Shown: positions 5,953-14,000 of the stretch, piece after piece
Numbering within the stretch: position 1 is the first letter of the stretch
How the letters are laid out: every line of letters begins with the position of its first letter
Assembly (NCBI GenBank): GCA_945876205.1
Contig: CAMCNL010000004.1
Location: 1-44,502 of the forward strand
Direction: 5' to 3'
Length of the DNA: 44,502 bases
Source of the DNA: Candidatus Sulfopaludibacter sp. SbA3
Lineage (GTDB): Bacteria > Acidobacteriota > Vicinamibacteria > Vicinamibacterales > UBA2999
Program-made: the position numbers and the translations under genes
Notes under the pieces: generated by a model
The model's database searches: none
The model's input: only the letters and a program-made list of their open reading frames with translations
What the model was told of the DNA's origin: nothing

Positions 5953-7711
5953 GCGCATCTGCATCATCGGCCGCAACGGTACCGGCAAGTCCACCCTGCT
6001 GCAGATCGTCGGCGGCGACGTGAAGCCCGATGAGGGCCGCGTCTGGAGGCAGCCGGCGTTACGCATCGGACGGCTCGCGCAGGATGCGCCGCTCGAGGAC
6101 ACGCGCCCGGTGTTCGACGTCGTCTCCGAAGGTCTGCCTGACCTTGGCGATGACGAGTGGCAGCGCGACTCGCGCGTGGGCCGGGTGCTGTCGCGCCTTG
6201 ACCTGCCCACCGAGGCCAGCGTGGCCACGTTATCCGGCGGATGGCGGCGTCGGGTGCTCCTGGCCCGCGCGCTGGTGGGAGAGCCTGACGTCCTCCTGCT
6301 GGACGAGCCGACCAATCATCTCGATATCGAGTCGATGACCTGGCTCGAGACGTTTCTCATCGACTACTCGGGCGCGATCATGTTCGTCTCGCACGACCGT
6401 GTCTTCCTCCAGCGCGTCGCCACGCGCATCGTCGAGCTCGATCGCGGCCACCTGACGTCGTGGCCGGGTGATTACGCGGCGTTCGTGCGCAACAAGGAAG
6501 CGGCGCTGGCGACCGAGGCGGTGCAGAACGCGAAGTTCGACAAGAAGCTCGCAGAAGAAGAAGCGTGGCTGCGCCAGGGGATCAAGGCCCGGCGCACACG
6601 CGACGAGGGCCGCGTGCGCGCGCTGCTGTCGATGCGGAACGACCGGGCGGGCCGCCGGGAGCAGGCGGGTACCGTGCGCCTGCAGGCGGACGCCGGCGAG
6701 CGCTCAGGTCAGATGGTGATCGAAGCCAAGGGCGTGTCCAAGGCGTTCGGTTCCAAGGTGGTCTTTTCCAATGCGAGCGTACGCGTGATGCGCGGGGATC
6801 GCGTTGGCCTGATCGGACCGAACGGATCGGGAAAGACGACGATGCTGCGGATGCTGATTGGCGAGCTCGAGCCAGACTCCGGCGAGTGGCGGCTGGGCGC
6901 CAACGTGCAGATCGCGTACTACGATCAGCAGCGCGAGCAGCTCGATCCCGAGCGGACCGTGTTCGACACGATTGCCGATGGGCACGACATGGTCACTGTC
7001 AACGGGCAGGAGCAGCACGTCCACGGGTACCTGGCCAACTTCCTCTTTCCGCCCGAGCGCGCGGCATCGCCGGTCAAGGCGCTGTCGGGAGGCGAGCGCA
7101 ACCGCCTGCTGCTGGCGCGCCTCTTCACGCGGCCGGCAAACCTCCTGGTGCTCGACGAGCCGACCAACGATCTCGACATCGAGACGCTCGAGCTGCTCGA
7201 AGCGTTGCTCACCGAGTGGCCGGGGACGCTCCTCCTCGTCAGCCACGACCGCGCCTTCATCGATCACGTCGTGACGAGCACCCTCGTCTTCGAAGCCGAG
7301 GGACACGTACACGAGTACGTCGGCGGATACACCGACTGGATGCGGCAGAAGCGGCACCCGAAGCCGAAGAAGGCCGAGGCGCCAAACCGAGAACCCCGAA
7401 CCGGGAACGTCGAACCAGGAACCAGGAAGCCGGAACCAGGAAGGGCGAGCCGCGTTGACGCGGCTCGCGCTGCGAGCGCTGCGAGCAAGCTGTCCTACAA
7501 GGAACAGAAGGAGCTCGAGAAGTTGCCGGCGCGGATCGAAGGGCTCGAGGCGGAACAGGAGCAACTCAACGCCGCCGTCGCATCACCAGGGTTCTACAAG
7601 GAAGGCGCCGAGACGATCCACCAGACGCTCGCGCGATTGGAGCAGATCCAGGAGGCGCTCCTCGACGCGTACGCCCGCTGGGACGAGCTCGATTCCCGCT
7701 CCAAGGGCTAG
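5864..7711 (+). CDS. ABC-F family ATPase, Uup-like
   Basis: A 615-residue soluble protein with two ABC ATPase domains and no membrane part. Domain 1 has Walker A GRNGTGKST (36-44), signature LSGGWRRR and Walker B LLLDEPTNHLD. A charged linker helix follows. Domain 2 has GPNGSGKTT, LSGGERNR and LVLDEPTNDLD. The C-terminal 80 residues form a Uup-type coiled coil (EQKELEKLPARIEGLE). ABC-F proteins act on ribosomes, and Uup also affects DNA repair intermediates. Between domain 2 and the coiled coil is a linker encoded by nine 7-base repeats. The start ATG at 5864 matches the family N-terminus; the upstream region is duplicated at 3813-3908. Confidence 0.92.
   Translation: MPLVTLDHVSLAYGYLPLLDDASVEIEAGERICIIGRNGTGKSTLLQIVGGDVKPDEGRVWRQPALRIGRLAQDAPLEDTRPVFDVVSEGLPDLGDDEWQRDSRVGRVLSRLDLPTEASVATLSGGWRRRVLLARALVGEPDVLLLDEPTNHLDIESMTWLETFLIDYSGAIMFVSHDRVFLQRVATRIVELDRGHLTSWPGDYAAFVRNKEAALATEAVQNAKFDKKLAEEEAWLRQGIKARRTRDEGRVRALLSMRNDRAGRREQAGTVRLQADAGERSGQMVIEAKGVSKAFGSKVVFSNASVRVMRGDRVGLIGPNGSGKTTMLRMLIGELEPDSGEWRLGANVQIAYYDQQREQLDPERTVFDTIADGHDMVTVNGQEQHVHGYLANFLFPPERAASPVKALSGGERNRLLLARLFTRPANLLVLDEPTNDLDIETLELLEALLTEWPGTLLLVSHDRAFIDHVVTSTLVFEAEGHVHEYVGGYTDWMRQKRHPKPKKAEAPNREPRTGNVEPGTRKPEPGRASRVDAARAASAASKLSYKEQKELEKLPARIEGLEAEQEQLNAAVASPGFYKEGAETIHQTLARLEQIQEALLDAYARWDELDSRSKG
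7386..7448 (+). repeat. Nine 7-bp repeats inside the ABC-F gene
   Basis: Nine consecutive heptamers close to ACCAGGA, 63 bases or exactly 21 codons, so the frame is kept. At protein level they give three seven-residue repeats (REPRTGN, VEPGTRK, PEPGRAS). The same heptamer occurs outside genes at 34161-34194. Confidence 0.8.
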
Positions 7712-7714
7712 CTC

Positions 7715-8869
7715 CTAGTTGGGCCGCAGGTTGTTCTTGCCTGACAGTTCCACGCAGTTATAGGGAACGAATGGCTCGTTCGAGCGCAGCATCACGTCGG
7801 AGCCCGTGTACGGAGTCTTGAGGTACAGCGAATCCTCGGCCGTATAGGCACGCGTCAACGTCGTCCCGTTCGGATCGACCGAGAAGCGCTCGATGACGTG
7901 CATCTGATCGCTGTGCATCAGCCCCACGATCGGGATCAGCACACTTGGCGCGAAGCCAATCGTGTCGACGACGAGCACATCGCCATCCCATCTGCCGGTG
8001 GAGTGTCCCGCGGTTGTCGGCGCGATCGTCCTGGGATGCACGGCGTTCATGTGAATCGTGCGCACGAAGTCCATGTACCCGTACTGCAGGGTGATGTCGC
8101 CGTCCTTCTGGACGATGTCGTTGACGTGCTGATCGTGCGTCCACCCGAAGAGAATGTTCGCCGGATTGCACTTGATCGCGGGGTCGTCGAAGCGCTGGTC
8201 GTACTTTTGCGCGGCGAGCTCGCCGGCCGCCGTTGGCTCGGGTCGTCCACCCGGGCCACCCGGGCCACCCGGGCCACCCGGGCCGCCCGGCCCGCCACGC
8301 GCCGGCGCGCCGGGTCCGCCTGGCCGGCCGCCTCCGGGCCCGCCCGGTCGGCCACGGCCCGGCCCGAACTGTGCCACCCAGGGCCCTCTCAAATTGGGGC
8401 GGCCGTCCGCCAGGCGCGCCTGTCGCGGCCCCGCCTCGCCCGCACGCGCGATGGACGGCGGACGAGAAGAGGGCAGCTTCGTCACGTCGTCATTGCGGCC
8501 GATTTCTACGCCGTCGTCCCGGACGAAGGACGTCAGCATGCAGACATTTGCTTCGCGGCGCGCGGGCGCACCCTTGACCGTGATCTTCCGGCCCGCCGTG
8601 AACAGGTCGAGCGTCCAGCCGAGTCGAGTCAGGGACGTTCGCGAGGCGAGCTCGCAACGCCAGGGGACCATCGCGCCATCCGCACCGCGGACGTCGACGT
8701 ACACATACGCGTGCGGGTTCACGAATTCAAATTTGGTGACGGCGCCATCGAGCACCACGGTCTTCTCGAGGTCGAAGTGCGGCGCCGCCGAATGGTGTGC
8801 GCCCGCGGGCGCCGCGAAGCTGCCGACCAGCGTCGCCACGGCGATGGCACCTCGGAGAGCCTGTTTCAT
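7715..8869 (-). CDS. Exported fusion of DUF6152 and its partner domain
   Basis: A 384-residue exported protein. The ATG at 8869 is preceded by GAGGAGGATC. Signal peptide 1-24 ends in PAGA, directly followed by His25-His26. Residues 25-125 are a DUF6152 domain with the conserved NPH (51-53) and DV. A flexible linker (about 130-210) rich in Gly and Pro includes collagen-like GGP repeats. The C-terminal 170 residues resemble the separate partner proteins near other DUF6152 genes (GRWDGDVLVVDTIGF, MHSDQMHVIERF). The function is unknown. The fusion is direct evidence that the two families work together. It follows an SDR gene by 11 bases; the SDR stop codon lies in its ribosome-binding region, so the two are probably one operon. 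Confidence 0.8.
   Translation of the reverse strand: MKQALRGAIAVATLVGSFAAPAGAHHSAAPHFDLEKTVVLDGAVTKFEFVNPHAYVYVDVRGADGAMVPWRCELASRTSLTRLGWTLDLFTAGRKITVKGAPARREANVCMLTSFVRDDGVEIGRNDDVTKLPSSRPPSIARAGEAGPRQARLADGRPNLRGPWVAQFGPGRGRPGGPGGGRPGGPGAPARGGPGGPGGPGGPGGPGGRPEPTAAGELAAQKYDQRFDDPAIKCNPANILFGWTHDQHVNDIVQKDGDITLQYGYMDFVRTIHMNAVHPRTIAPTTAGHSTGRWDGDVLVVDTIGFAPSVLIPIVGLMHSDQMHVIERFSVDPNGTTLTRAYTAEDSLYLKTPYTGSDVMLRSNEPFVPYNCVELSGKNNLRPN
8247..8291. repeat. Five 9-bp repeats coding a Gly-Gly-Pro tract
   Basis: Four perfect CCACCCGGG units and a fifth variant (CCGCCCGGC) encode repeated Gly-Gly-Pro triplets in the linker of the DUF6152 fusion. Such a tract can change length by slippage without breaking the frame. 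Confidence 0.8.
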
Positions 8870-8880
8870 CACGATCCTCC

Positions 8881-9651
8881 TCATGTGGCGGTCTCACCGC
8901 CGTCGACGATCAGGTTATGCCCGAGCAGGAACGTCGCGGGCGTCGTGGCGAGAAATACCACGGCCCGCGCGATCTCGTCCGGACGTCCGAGGCGCCCCGC
9001 CGGAATCTTCTCGATCCGTGACGCCCGCTGGGCGCCGGTGAGGGTGGCGAGGATGAATTCGGTCTCGGTCGTGCCAGGGCTGACGGCGTTCACCACGATC
9101 CCGGACCCGGCCAGCTCCACCGCCATCGCGCGGGTCAGGTACAGCAGCGCCGCTTTGCTCATCCCGTAGAGGGATGCGTTGGTGTCGGTCACCGTGCCGA
9201 GCTGGCTGGCGACGTTGATGATGCGTCCGCTGCCGCGCGCGCGCATGTGGGCCGAGGCTGCCTGGGCGGCCAGCATCGGCGCGCGCAGGTTCACCGCCAT
9301 CAGCTGATCGAAGTCGTCCGCGCTGAACTCGCCAAACGGCTTCCTGATCCGCACGCCCGCATTGTTCACGAGGATGTCGAGTCGCCCGTGCTGGTCGATC
9401 GCTCGGTCGACCATCGCCGCCGGCACGTCGGGCCGCGACAGGTCGAGGGTGGTGCGGCTGACACGCGCCGAAGGGCACCGCTCGACGCACGCTCCCGCCA
9501 CCTGCGCGAGTTCCTCCTCGCTCCCGTCAGCGGCCAGGTGCAGCGAGGCCCCCTCATCGGCCAGTGCGAGCGCGATGGCCCGTCCAAGCCCCCGGGACGC
9601 GCCGGTCACAAGCGCCACCTGCCCGTCGAGCGCGCGTCGAGACGTGTCCAT
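8881..9651 (-). CDS. SDR-family oxidoreductase, FabG-like
   Basis: A 256-residue classical short-chain dehydrogenase/reductase starting at the ATG at 9651. It has the cofactor loop TGASRGLG (16-23), NNAG (96-99) and the catalytic Ser149, Tyr162 and Lys166 in YGMSK; SPG follows the active site as usual. The C-terminus LLGHNLIVDGGETAT is typical of FabG-like 3-oxoacyl or polyol reductases. The substrate cannot be told. A basic or hydrophobic residue at the adenine-ribose position (HLAADGS after beta-2) leaves NAD versus NADP open. It is the first gene of a likely two-gene operon with the DUF6152 fusion and is divergent from the exported MBL-fold gene 110 bases away. Confidence 0.88.
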   Translation of the reverse strand: MDTSRRALDGQVALVTGASRGLGRAIALALADEGASLHLAADGSEEELAQVAGACVERCPSARVSRTTLDLSRPDVPAAMVDRAIDQHGRLDILVNNAGVRIRKPFGEFSADDFDQLMAVNLRAPMLAAQAASAHMRARGSGRIINVASQLGTVTDTNASLYGMSKAALLYLTRAMAVELAGSGIVVNAVSPGTTETEFILATLTGAQRASRIEKIPAGRLGRPDEIARAVVFLATTPATFLLGHNLIVDGGETAT

Positions 9652-9761
9652 GGCAGGACAGTGTAGCGTTCTCAACAGAAAACGGCTGGCTCCCAAAGGG
9701 GGCGTAGCGTAGTAGAACTACGGTCGCTTGAAACGCCGCGAGTCGCGGCAGAGAGGTCCCT

Positions 9762-10661
9762 ATGATTCGGCTCGTGTCTATTTGCGTGCTCGTGTTGTGC
9801 TCGATCGTCCCGAGCGCGGCGGCTCAGACCTGCCAGGCCGGTCCGGTGGCCGTCCAGATCCTGGGATCCGGCGGGCCCAGGGTGAACGCCGATCGCGCGT
9901 CGGCCAGCTATCTGCTCTGGCTCGGCGGCCGTGCGCGGATCCTCGTTGATGCAGGTGGCGGCGCGTACCTCCGCTTTGGACAGAGCGGCGCCAACCTGGA
10001 CGATCTGTCGCTCGTCGCGCTCAGCCACCTCCACCCCGACCACGTCTCCGATCTGCCTGCGCTCTTCTGGTCGATCGACCAGGCCCGGAAGGACCCCCCG
10101 CTGCCTGTGTCCGGTCCCTCCGGAAACGATCTCGTGCCGGGCACCGACACGTTCCTCAAGGTGCTCCTGGATCAGACCAACGGCGCGTTTCGCGTGCTCG
10201 GGGGGATGGTGGGCGGAACCGGCCGCGGCGTCCCGCTCGCGGTGACGGTGACTGACGTGAAGAAGAGCGTGCCCTCGACGGTGTTCACCCGCGACGGGAT
10301 CACCGTCACCGCCATTGGCATTCCGCACGGCGACATCCCGGCCCTGGCGTACCGGGTGCAGGCGCAGAACAAGTCGATCGTGTTCAGCACCGACCAGAAC
10401 GGTACGAATCCCACGTTCGTCGATTTTGCCCGCGGCGCGGATGTGCTGGTGATGCACATGGCGATCGCCGCCGGCGGCACCAGCCCTCTTCACGCGGCCC
10501 CGGCGGTTCTCGGCCGCATCGCGCAAGACGCGCACGTCGGGCGGCTCATCGTCAGCCACATCGGCCAGTACGACCTGGATGCGGCCGTCGCGGATGTGAA
10601 GAAGGCATACACGGGGCCGCTCACCGTCGGGGCGGACCTGCAGTGCACGCCCGTGCCGTGA
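9762..10661 (+). CDS. Exported metallo-beta-lactamase-fold hydrolase
   Basis: A 299-residue protein with a signal peptide (about 1-21, ending AAAQ) and an MBL fold. The metal motif is HLHPDHVSD (His89, His91, Asp93, His94). Further likely ligands are the His in IPHGD, the Asp in FSTDQNG and the His in VSHIG. The overall pattern resembles the RNase Z/arylsulfatase-like branch rather than true beta-lactamases, and the export signal argues against tRNA processing. The substrate is unknown. The ATG at 9762 follows GAGAGGTCCCT. It stands alone, with 130 bases before the TonB receptor on the same strand. Confidence 0.8.
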   Translation: MIRLVSICVLVLCSIVPSAAAQTCQAGPVAVQILGSGGPRVNADRASASYLLWLGGRARILVDAGGGAYLRFGQSGANLDDLSLVALSHLHPDHVSDLPALFWSIDQARKDPPLPVSGPSGNDLVPGTDTFLKVLLDQTNGAFRVLGGMVGGTGRGVPLAVTVTDVKKSVPSTVFTRDGITVTAIGIPHGDIPALAYRVQAQNKSIVFSTDQNGTNPTFVDFARGADVLVMHMAIAAGGTSPLHAAPAVLGRIAQDAHVGRLIVSHIGQYDLDAAVADVKKAYTGPLTVGADLQCTPVP

Positions 10662-10791
10662 GCGGGGGGGTGGGCGACGAGATCGACTCACTCACGCGTG
10701 GGCCGCAGTAACGCTGGACACGGAAACCCCTGGCGCGTAGCATCAGCCCCAACTCGACCATATCGACCACACACACGTTGGAGGGGGGCAC

Positions 10792-13758
10792 ATGAAGGGT
10801 TCCCGGCTCGCAGGGCTCATCGCGGTCGTCATCCTTACATCCTGGGCGGGTGAGGCCCGCGCGCAAGTCAGCAGTATTACCGGCGTCGCGCGTGACACCT
10901 CCGGAGCGGTGCTCCCGGGTGTGACGGTCGAAGCCGCCAGTCCGGCGTTGATCGAGAAAGTCCGCAGCGCCATCACCGATGCGGACGGGCTGTATCGAAT
11001 CGTCGACCTGCGTCCCGGCGAGTACACCGTGACCTTCACCCTCGCGGGCTTCAACACGTTCAAGCGTGACGTCTTCACCTTGCCGGCGAATTTCATCGCG
11101 ACTGTCAACGCGGAGATGAACGTCGGCGCCCTTGAAGAGACGATCACGGTGACCGGGCAGGCGCCAGTCGTCGACATCCAGAGCACGCGCCAACAGACGC
11201 AGTTTCAGCGCGAGACGATCGAAGCGCTTCCGACCACCGGTCGCCTCACGGGATTGTCCCAGGTCATTCCCGGCACCACCCTGATCCAGGCGGCGCAGCA
11301 CAGCGTGGGCGGCGTCAATGACTCGGGGCAGTTCACCTTCTCGCTGCACGGTGCGCCGATGGCGGAACCAGTGGTCGACGGCATGAGTCAGGTGATTGGC
11401 ATTACCAACGGCGTGTTCGTCTTCAACCAGGCCACCTTCGCCGAAGTGGTGATCGAGACCAGCGGCGTCGGCGCCGATCGCGACACCGGCGGCATGCAGC
11501 TCAATGTCATCCAACGCGACGGCGGCAACCGGTTTTCGGGCGGCCTCGGCTTCAGCTACTCCGGTCCGTCCCTCGAGTCCGACAACGTCACCCCCGAGTT
11601 GCAGGCCCGCGGCCTGACGAGCGCCAATATCGGCGGGCTCAAGAAGTATCGCGACATCACGCCGTCGGTTGGCGGACCGATCGTCCGGGACCGGCTCTGG
11701 TTTTTCGCGGCCGCCCGCGACGGCGTCAACCAGCAGCTCCAGCAGGGCAACTACTACAACAAGCTGCAGGCGACGACCCCGTTGTTCTACGAGCCCGACC
11801 TGAGCCGTCCGGCCGCGACCAACCAGTACTCGCACGACGTCACCGCGCGGCTGACGTGGCAGGCCGCGCGGAATCACAAGTTCGTCATGGCGGTGACGCA
11901 TCAGCCGAACTGCAATTGCCTGTTCAGCCTGCTGACCCTCTCGCCGCCATCGGCGCCGGAAGCCACCGGCGAGCACCACTACAACCCACAGGTGCACGGC
12001 AACGCCTCCTGGAAGTACACGGCAAGCAACCGGGTCCTCGTCGAGGGGACGATGCAGGTGCTCAACCACATCCAGCAGACCAAGCGCGTGCCCGGCACGG
12101 GCAACGCGATCCAGGTCACGGACACCGGCACCAATTATCGCTACGGCTCGCGCGGCTTGAACCTCGGCACGAGCTCTTACCTCTACATCCCACGCGCGGT
12201 CTACGAGCCGGGCGTCAACCTGTCCTATGTGACGGGGTCACATAGCTTCAAGTCAGGTTTCCTCGTGCGCCGCTTCACCACCGGCGACGTCAGCAGGAAC
12301 ACCGACGGAAACCACCAGATCAACCAGGGGATGACCTACACATTCCGGAATCGTGTCCCGACCAACGTCACGATCTGGGCGGTGCCGTTCGTCTGGGAAG
12401 AGAAAGGGCAGGACACGTCCGCGTTCGTGCAGGATCAGTGGACGCTCGGGCGCACCACGCTGAACCTCGGCGTGCGCTACAACGAGGTCAACAACAGTAC
12501 CGGCGGATATACGCTGGCCGCGGGCCCGTTCGTGCCCGAGCGTCAGATCGCCGAGGTGAAGAACACGCCGCATTGGCGCAACCTCAATCCGCGCGTCGGC
12601 GTGGCCTACGATCTGTTCGGCACGGGCAGGACGGCGTTGAAGGCATCAATCGGCCGCTATACCGGCCAGGTGCGGTCGACCAACATGGCGGCGGCGGCTG
12701 TCTCGGTCTCGCCCAGCACCAATCGCTCATGGACCGACGCCAACGGCAACTACGTTCCCGACTGCAATCTCAGGCTCCCGGCCGCCAACGGTGAGTGTGG
12801 CCCGTGGAGCAACCTCGCGTTCGGCACCAACCTCGTGCCGTCGCGCAATGCGCCTGATGCGGTCACCGGTTTCAACGGCCAGGACTTCACCTGGCAGGGC
12901 TCCGTCTCGGTGCAGCACGAACTGCGGCCCGGCATGGCGGTGAACCTCGGTTACTTCCGGACGTCGTACGGCAACTTCCAGGCGACGAGGAACCTGGCGG
13001 TGAACCCCGCGACCGACTACAACGAGTTCTGCTTCACCGCGCCCACGGATTCGCGGCTGGTGAACAGCGGCCAACGCCTGTGCGGACTCTATGACCTCAA
13101 GCCGGCGAAGTTCGGGCTGGTGGATAACCTGGTGACGCAGCAGTCGAACTTCGGCGATCGGACTCAGGTCTACAACGGCGTTGACCTGACGCTGAACGCC
13201 CGGTTTGCGCGAGGTGGGCAGTTCTCCGGCGGCCTCAGCCTCGGCCGAACGGTGCTCGACAACTGCGCGGTGGTCAATTCACCGCAGGACGCGCGTCCGG
13301 ACTTCTGCAACACCGTTCCGCCCTGGTCGGCCGGGTCGCAGGTGAAATTCATGGCGATCTATCCGTTGCCCTACGATCTGCAGACCAGCGTCATCTACCA
13401 GAATTTCTCCGGCATCGAGAACAACCCGACGATTACGTTGACCAACGCGCAGATTGCTCCGTCGCTTGGACGCAACCTGGCCTCGTGCGGCGCCGCAGCC
13501 GTGTGCAATCAATCGGTCAGCATCGATCTGGCTCCCCCCGGCACGATGTATGAGCCGCGGATCCAGCAGGTGGACGTGCGCTTGAGCCGGCTCTTCCGCT
13601 TCAGCCGCTACCGGCTCCGCGGCAACTTCGACGTGGCCAACCTGTTCAACGTGAACGACGTGCTGAGCCTGCAGCGCCAGTACGGTCCGACCTACCTCAA
13701 CGCCGTCCAAATCATGGGCGGACGCTTGATGAAGGTCGGCTTCCAGTTCGATTTCTGA
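10792..13758 (+). CDS. TonB-dependent receptor 1, Oar-like
   Basis: A 988-residue outer-membrane protein. Signal peptide 1-24 (ends ARA-Q); a carboxypeptidase-regulatory-like beta domain (about 27-110, with DTSGAVLPGVTVEA and LRPGEYTVTF); a stretch ETITVTG that resembles a TonB box; a plug (about 120-240); and a long beta barrel ending in QFDF, the aromatic C-terminus recognised by the barrel-assembly machinery. Such receptors import ligands too large or scarce for porins, using TonB energy. No SusD-like lipoprotein is adjacent. It carries the cysteine pattern shared by all four receptors here (NCNC; PDC with NGECG). GGAGGGGG precedes the ATG at 10792. No downstream gene is coupled; REP-like repeats follow the stop. 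Confidence 0.9.
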   Translation: MKGSRLAGLIAVVILTSWAGEARAQVSSITGVARDTSGAVLPGVTVEAASPALIEKVRSAITDADGLYRIVDLRPGEYTVTFTLAGFNTFKRDVFTLPANFIATVNAEMNVGALEETITVTGQAPVVDIQSTRQQTQFQRETIEALPTTGRLTGLSQVIPGTTLIQAAQHSVGGVNDSGQFTFSLHGAPMAEPVVDGMSQVIGITNGVFVFNQATFAEVVIETSGVGADRDTGGMQLNVIQRDGGNRFSGGLGFSYSGPSLESDNVTPELQARGLTSANIGGLKKYRDITPSVGGPIVRDRLWFFAAARDGVNQQLQQGNYYNKLQATTPLFYEPDLSRPAATNQYSHDVTARLTWQAARNHKFVMAVTHQPNCNCLFSLLTLSPPSAPEATGEHHYNPQVHGNASWKYTASNRVLVEGTMQVLNHIQQTKRVPGTGNAIQVTDTGTNYRYGSRGLNLGTSSYLYIPRAVYEPGVNLSYVTGSHSFKSGFLVRRFTTGDVSRNTDGNHQINQGMTYTFRNRVPTNVTIWAVPFVWEEKGQDTSAFVQDQWTLGRTTLNLGVRYNEVNNSTGGYTLAAGPFVPERQIAEVKNTPHWRNLNPRVGVAYDLFGTGRTALKASIGRYTGQVRSTNMAAAAVSVSPSTNRSWTDANGNYVPDCNLRLPAANGECGPWSNLAFGTNLVPSRNAPDAVTGFNGQDFTWQGSVSVQHELRPGMAVNLGYFRTSYGNFQATRNLAVNPATDYNEFCFTAPTDSRLVNSGQRLCGLYDLKPAKFGLVDNLVTQQSNFGDRTQVYNGVDLTLNARFARGGQFSGGLSLGRTVLDNCAVVNSPQDARPDFCNTVPPWSAGSQVKFMAIYPLPYDLQTSVIYQNFSGIENNPTITLTNAQIAPSLGRNLASCGAAAVCNQSVSIDLAPPGTMYEPRIQQVDVRLSRLFRFSRYRLRGNFDVANLFNVNDVLSLQRQYGPTYLNAVQIMGGRLMKVGFQFDF

Positions 13759-13825
13759 TGGTCGCGTGGCCTGAGGGTCGCTTGGCCTGAGGGTCGCGTG
13801 GCCTGAAGGCCACGCGCTACAGACG
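13759..13825. repeat. REP-like element 1 with three 16-bp direct units
   Basis: Three units of GGGTCGCGTGGCCTGA or near variants run head to tail directly after the TonB receptor stop. The last unit pairs with its complement to form a perfect 10-bp stem (13795-13804 with 13807-13816), followed by CGCTACAG. It probably also acts as a 3' hairpin for the receptor mRNA. Confidence 0.75.
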
Positions 13826-13865
13826 ATTGGGATGCCCCAGGCGATTGGTTTTGCCGCGTGGTGCG

Positions 13866-13900
13866 GCTGTAGCGCGCACCCTTCAGGGTGCGCGGCGACC
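13866..13900. repeat. REP-like element 2
   Basis: CTGTAG is followed by a 10-bp stem CGCGCACCCT / AGGGTGCGCG with a two-base loop (13873-13894). It is the same design as element 1 in the opposite orientation, with CCTTCAGG at the tip. Confidence 0.75.
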
Positions 13901-13989
13901 GGCCGAGCCCTTTCCCCATCGAACCGCCCGGTTTTGTCACATCGAGCTGGTCGTGCCCGCAGCTCAACAAGGTCGTTGGGCGGGCCTGA

Positions 13990-13995
13990 TAGAAT
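13990..13995 (+). promoter_or_regulatory. -10 element next to the YbiT-like gene start
   Basis: TAGAAT ends five bases before the GTG at 14001. Either transcription starts at the codon itself (leaderless), or the AAGGAG touching the GTG serves as a badly spaced ribosome-binding site on a message from an earlier promoter. Confidence 0.3.
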
Positions 13996-14000
13996 AAGGA

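Noticed and set aside
10621-12069. A 482-codon minus-strand frame opposite TonB receptor 1.
   Set aside because: Antisense shadow without domain motifs or ribosome-binding site.
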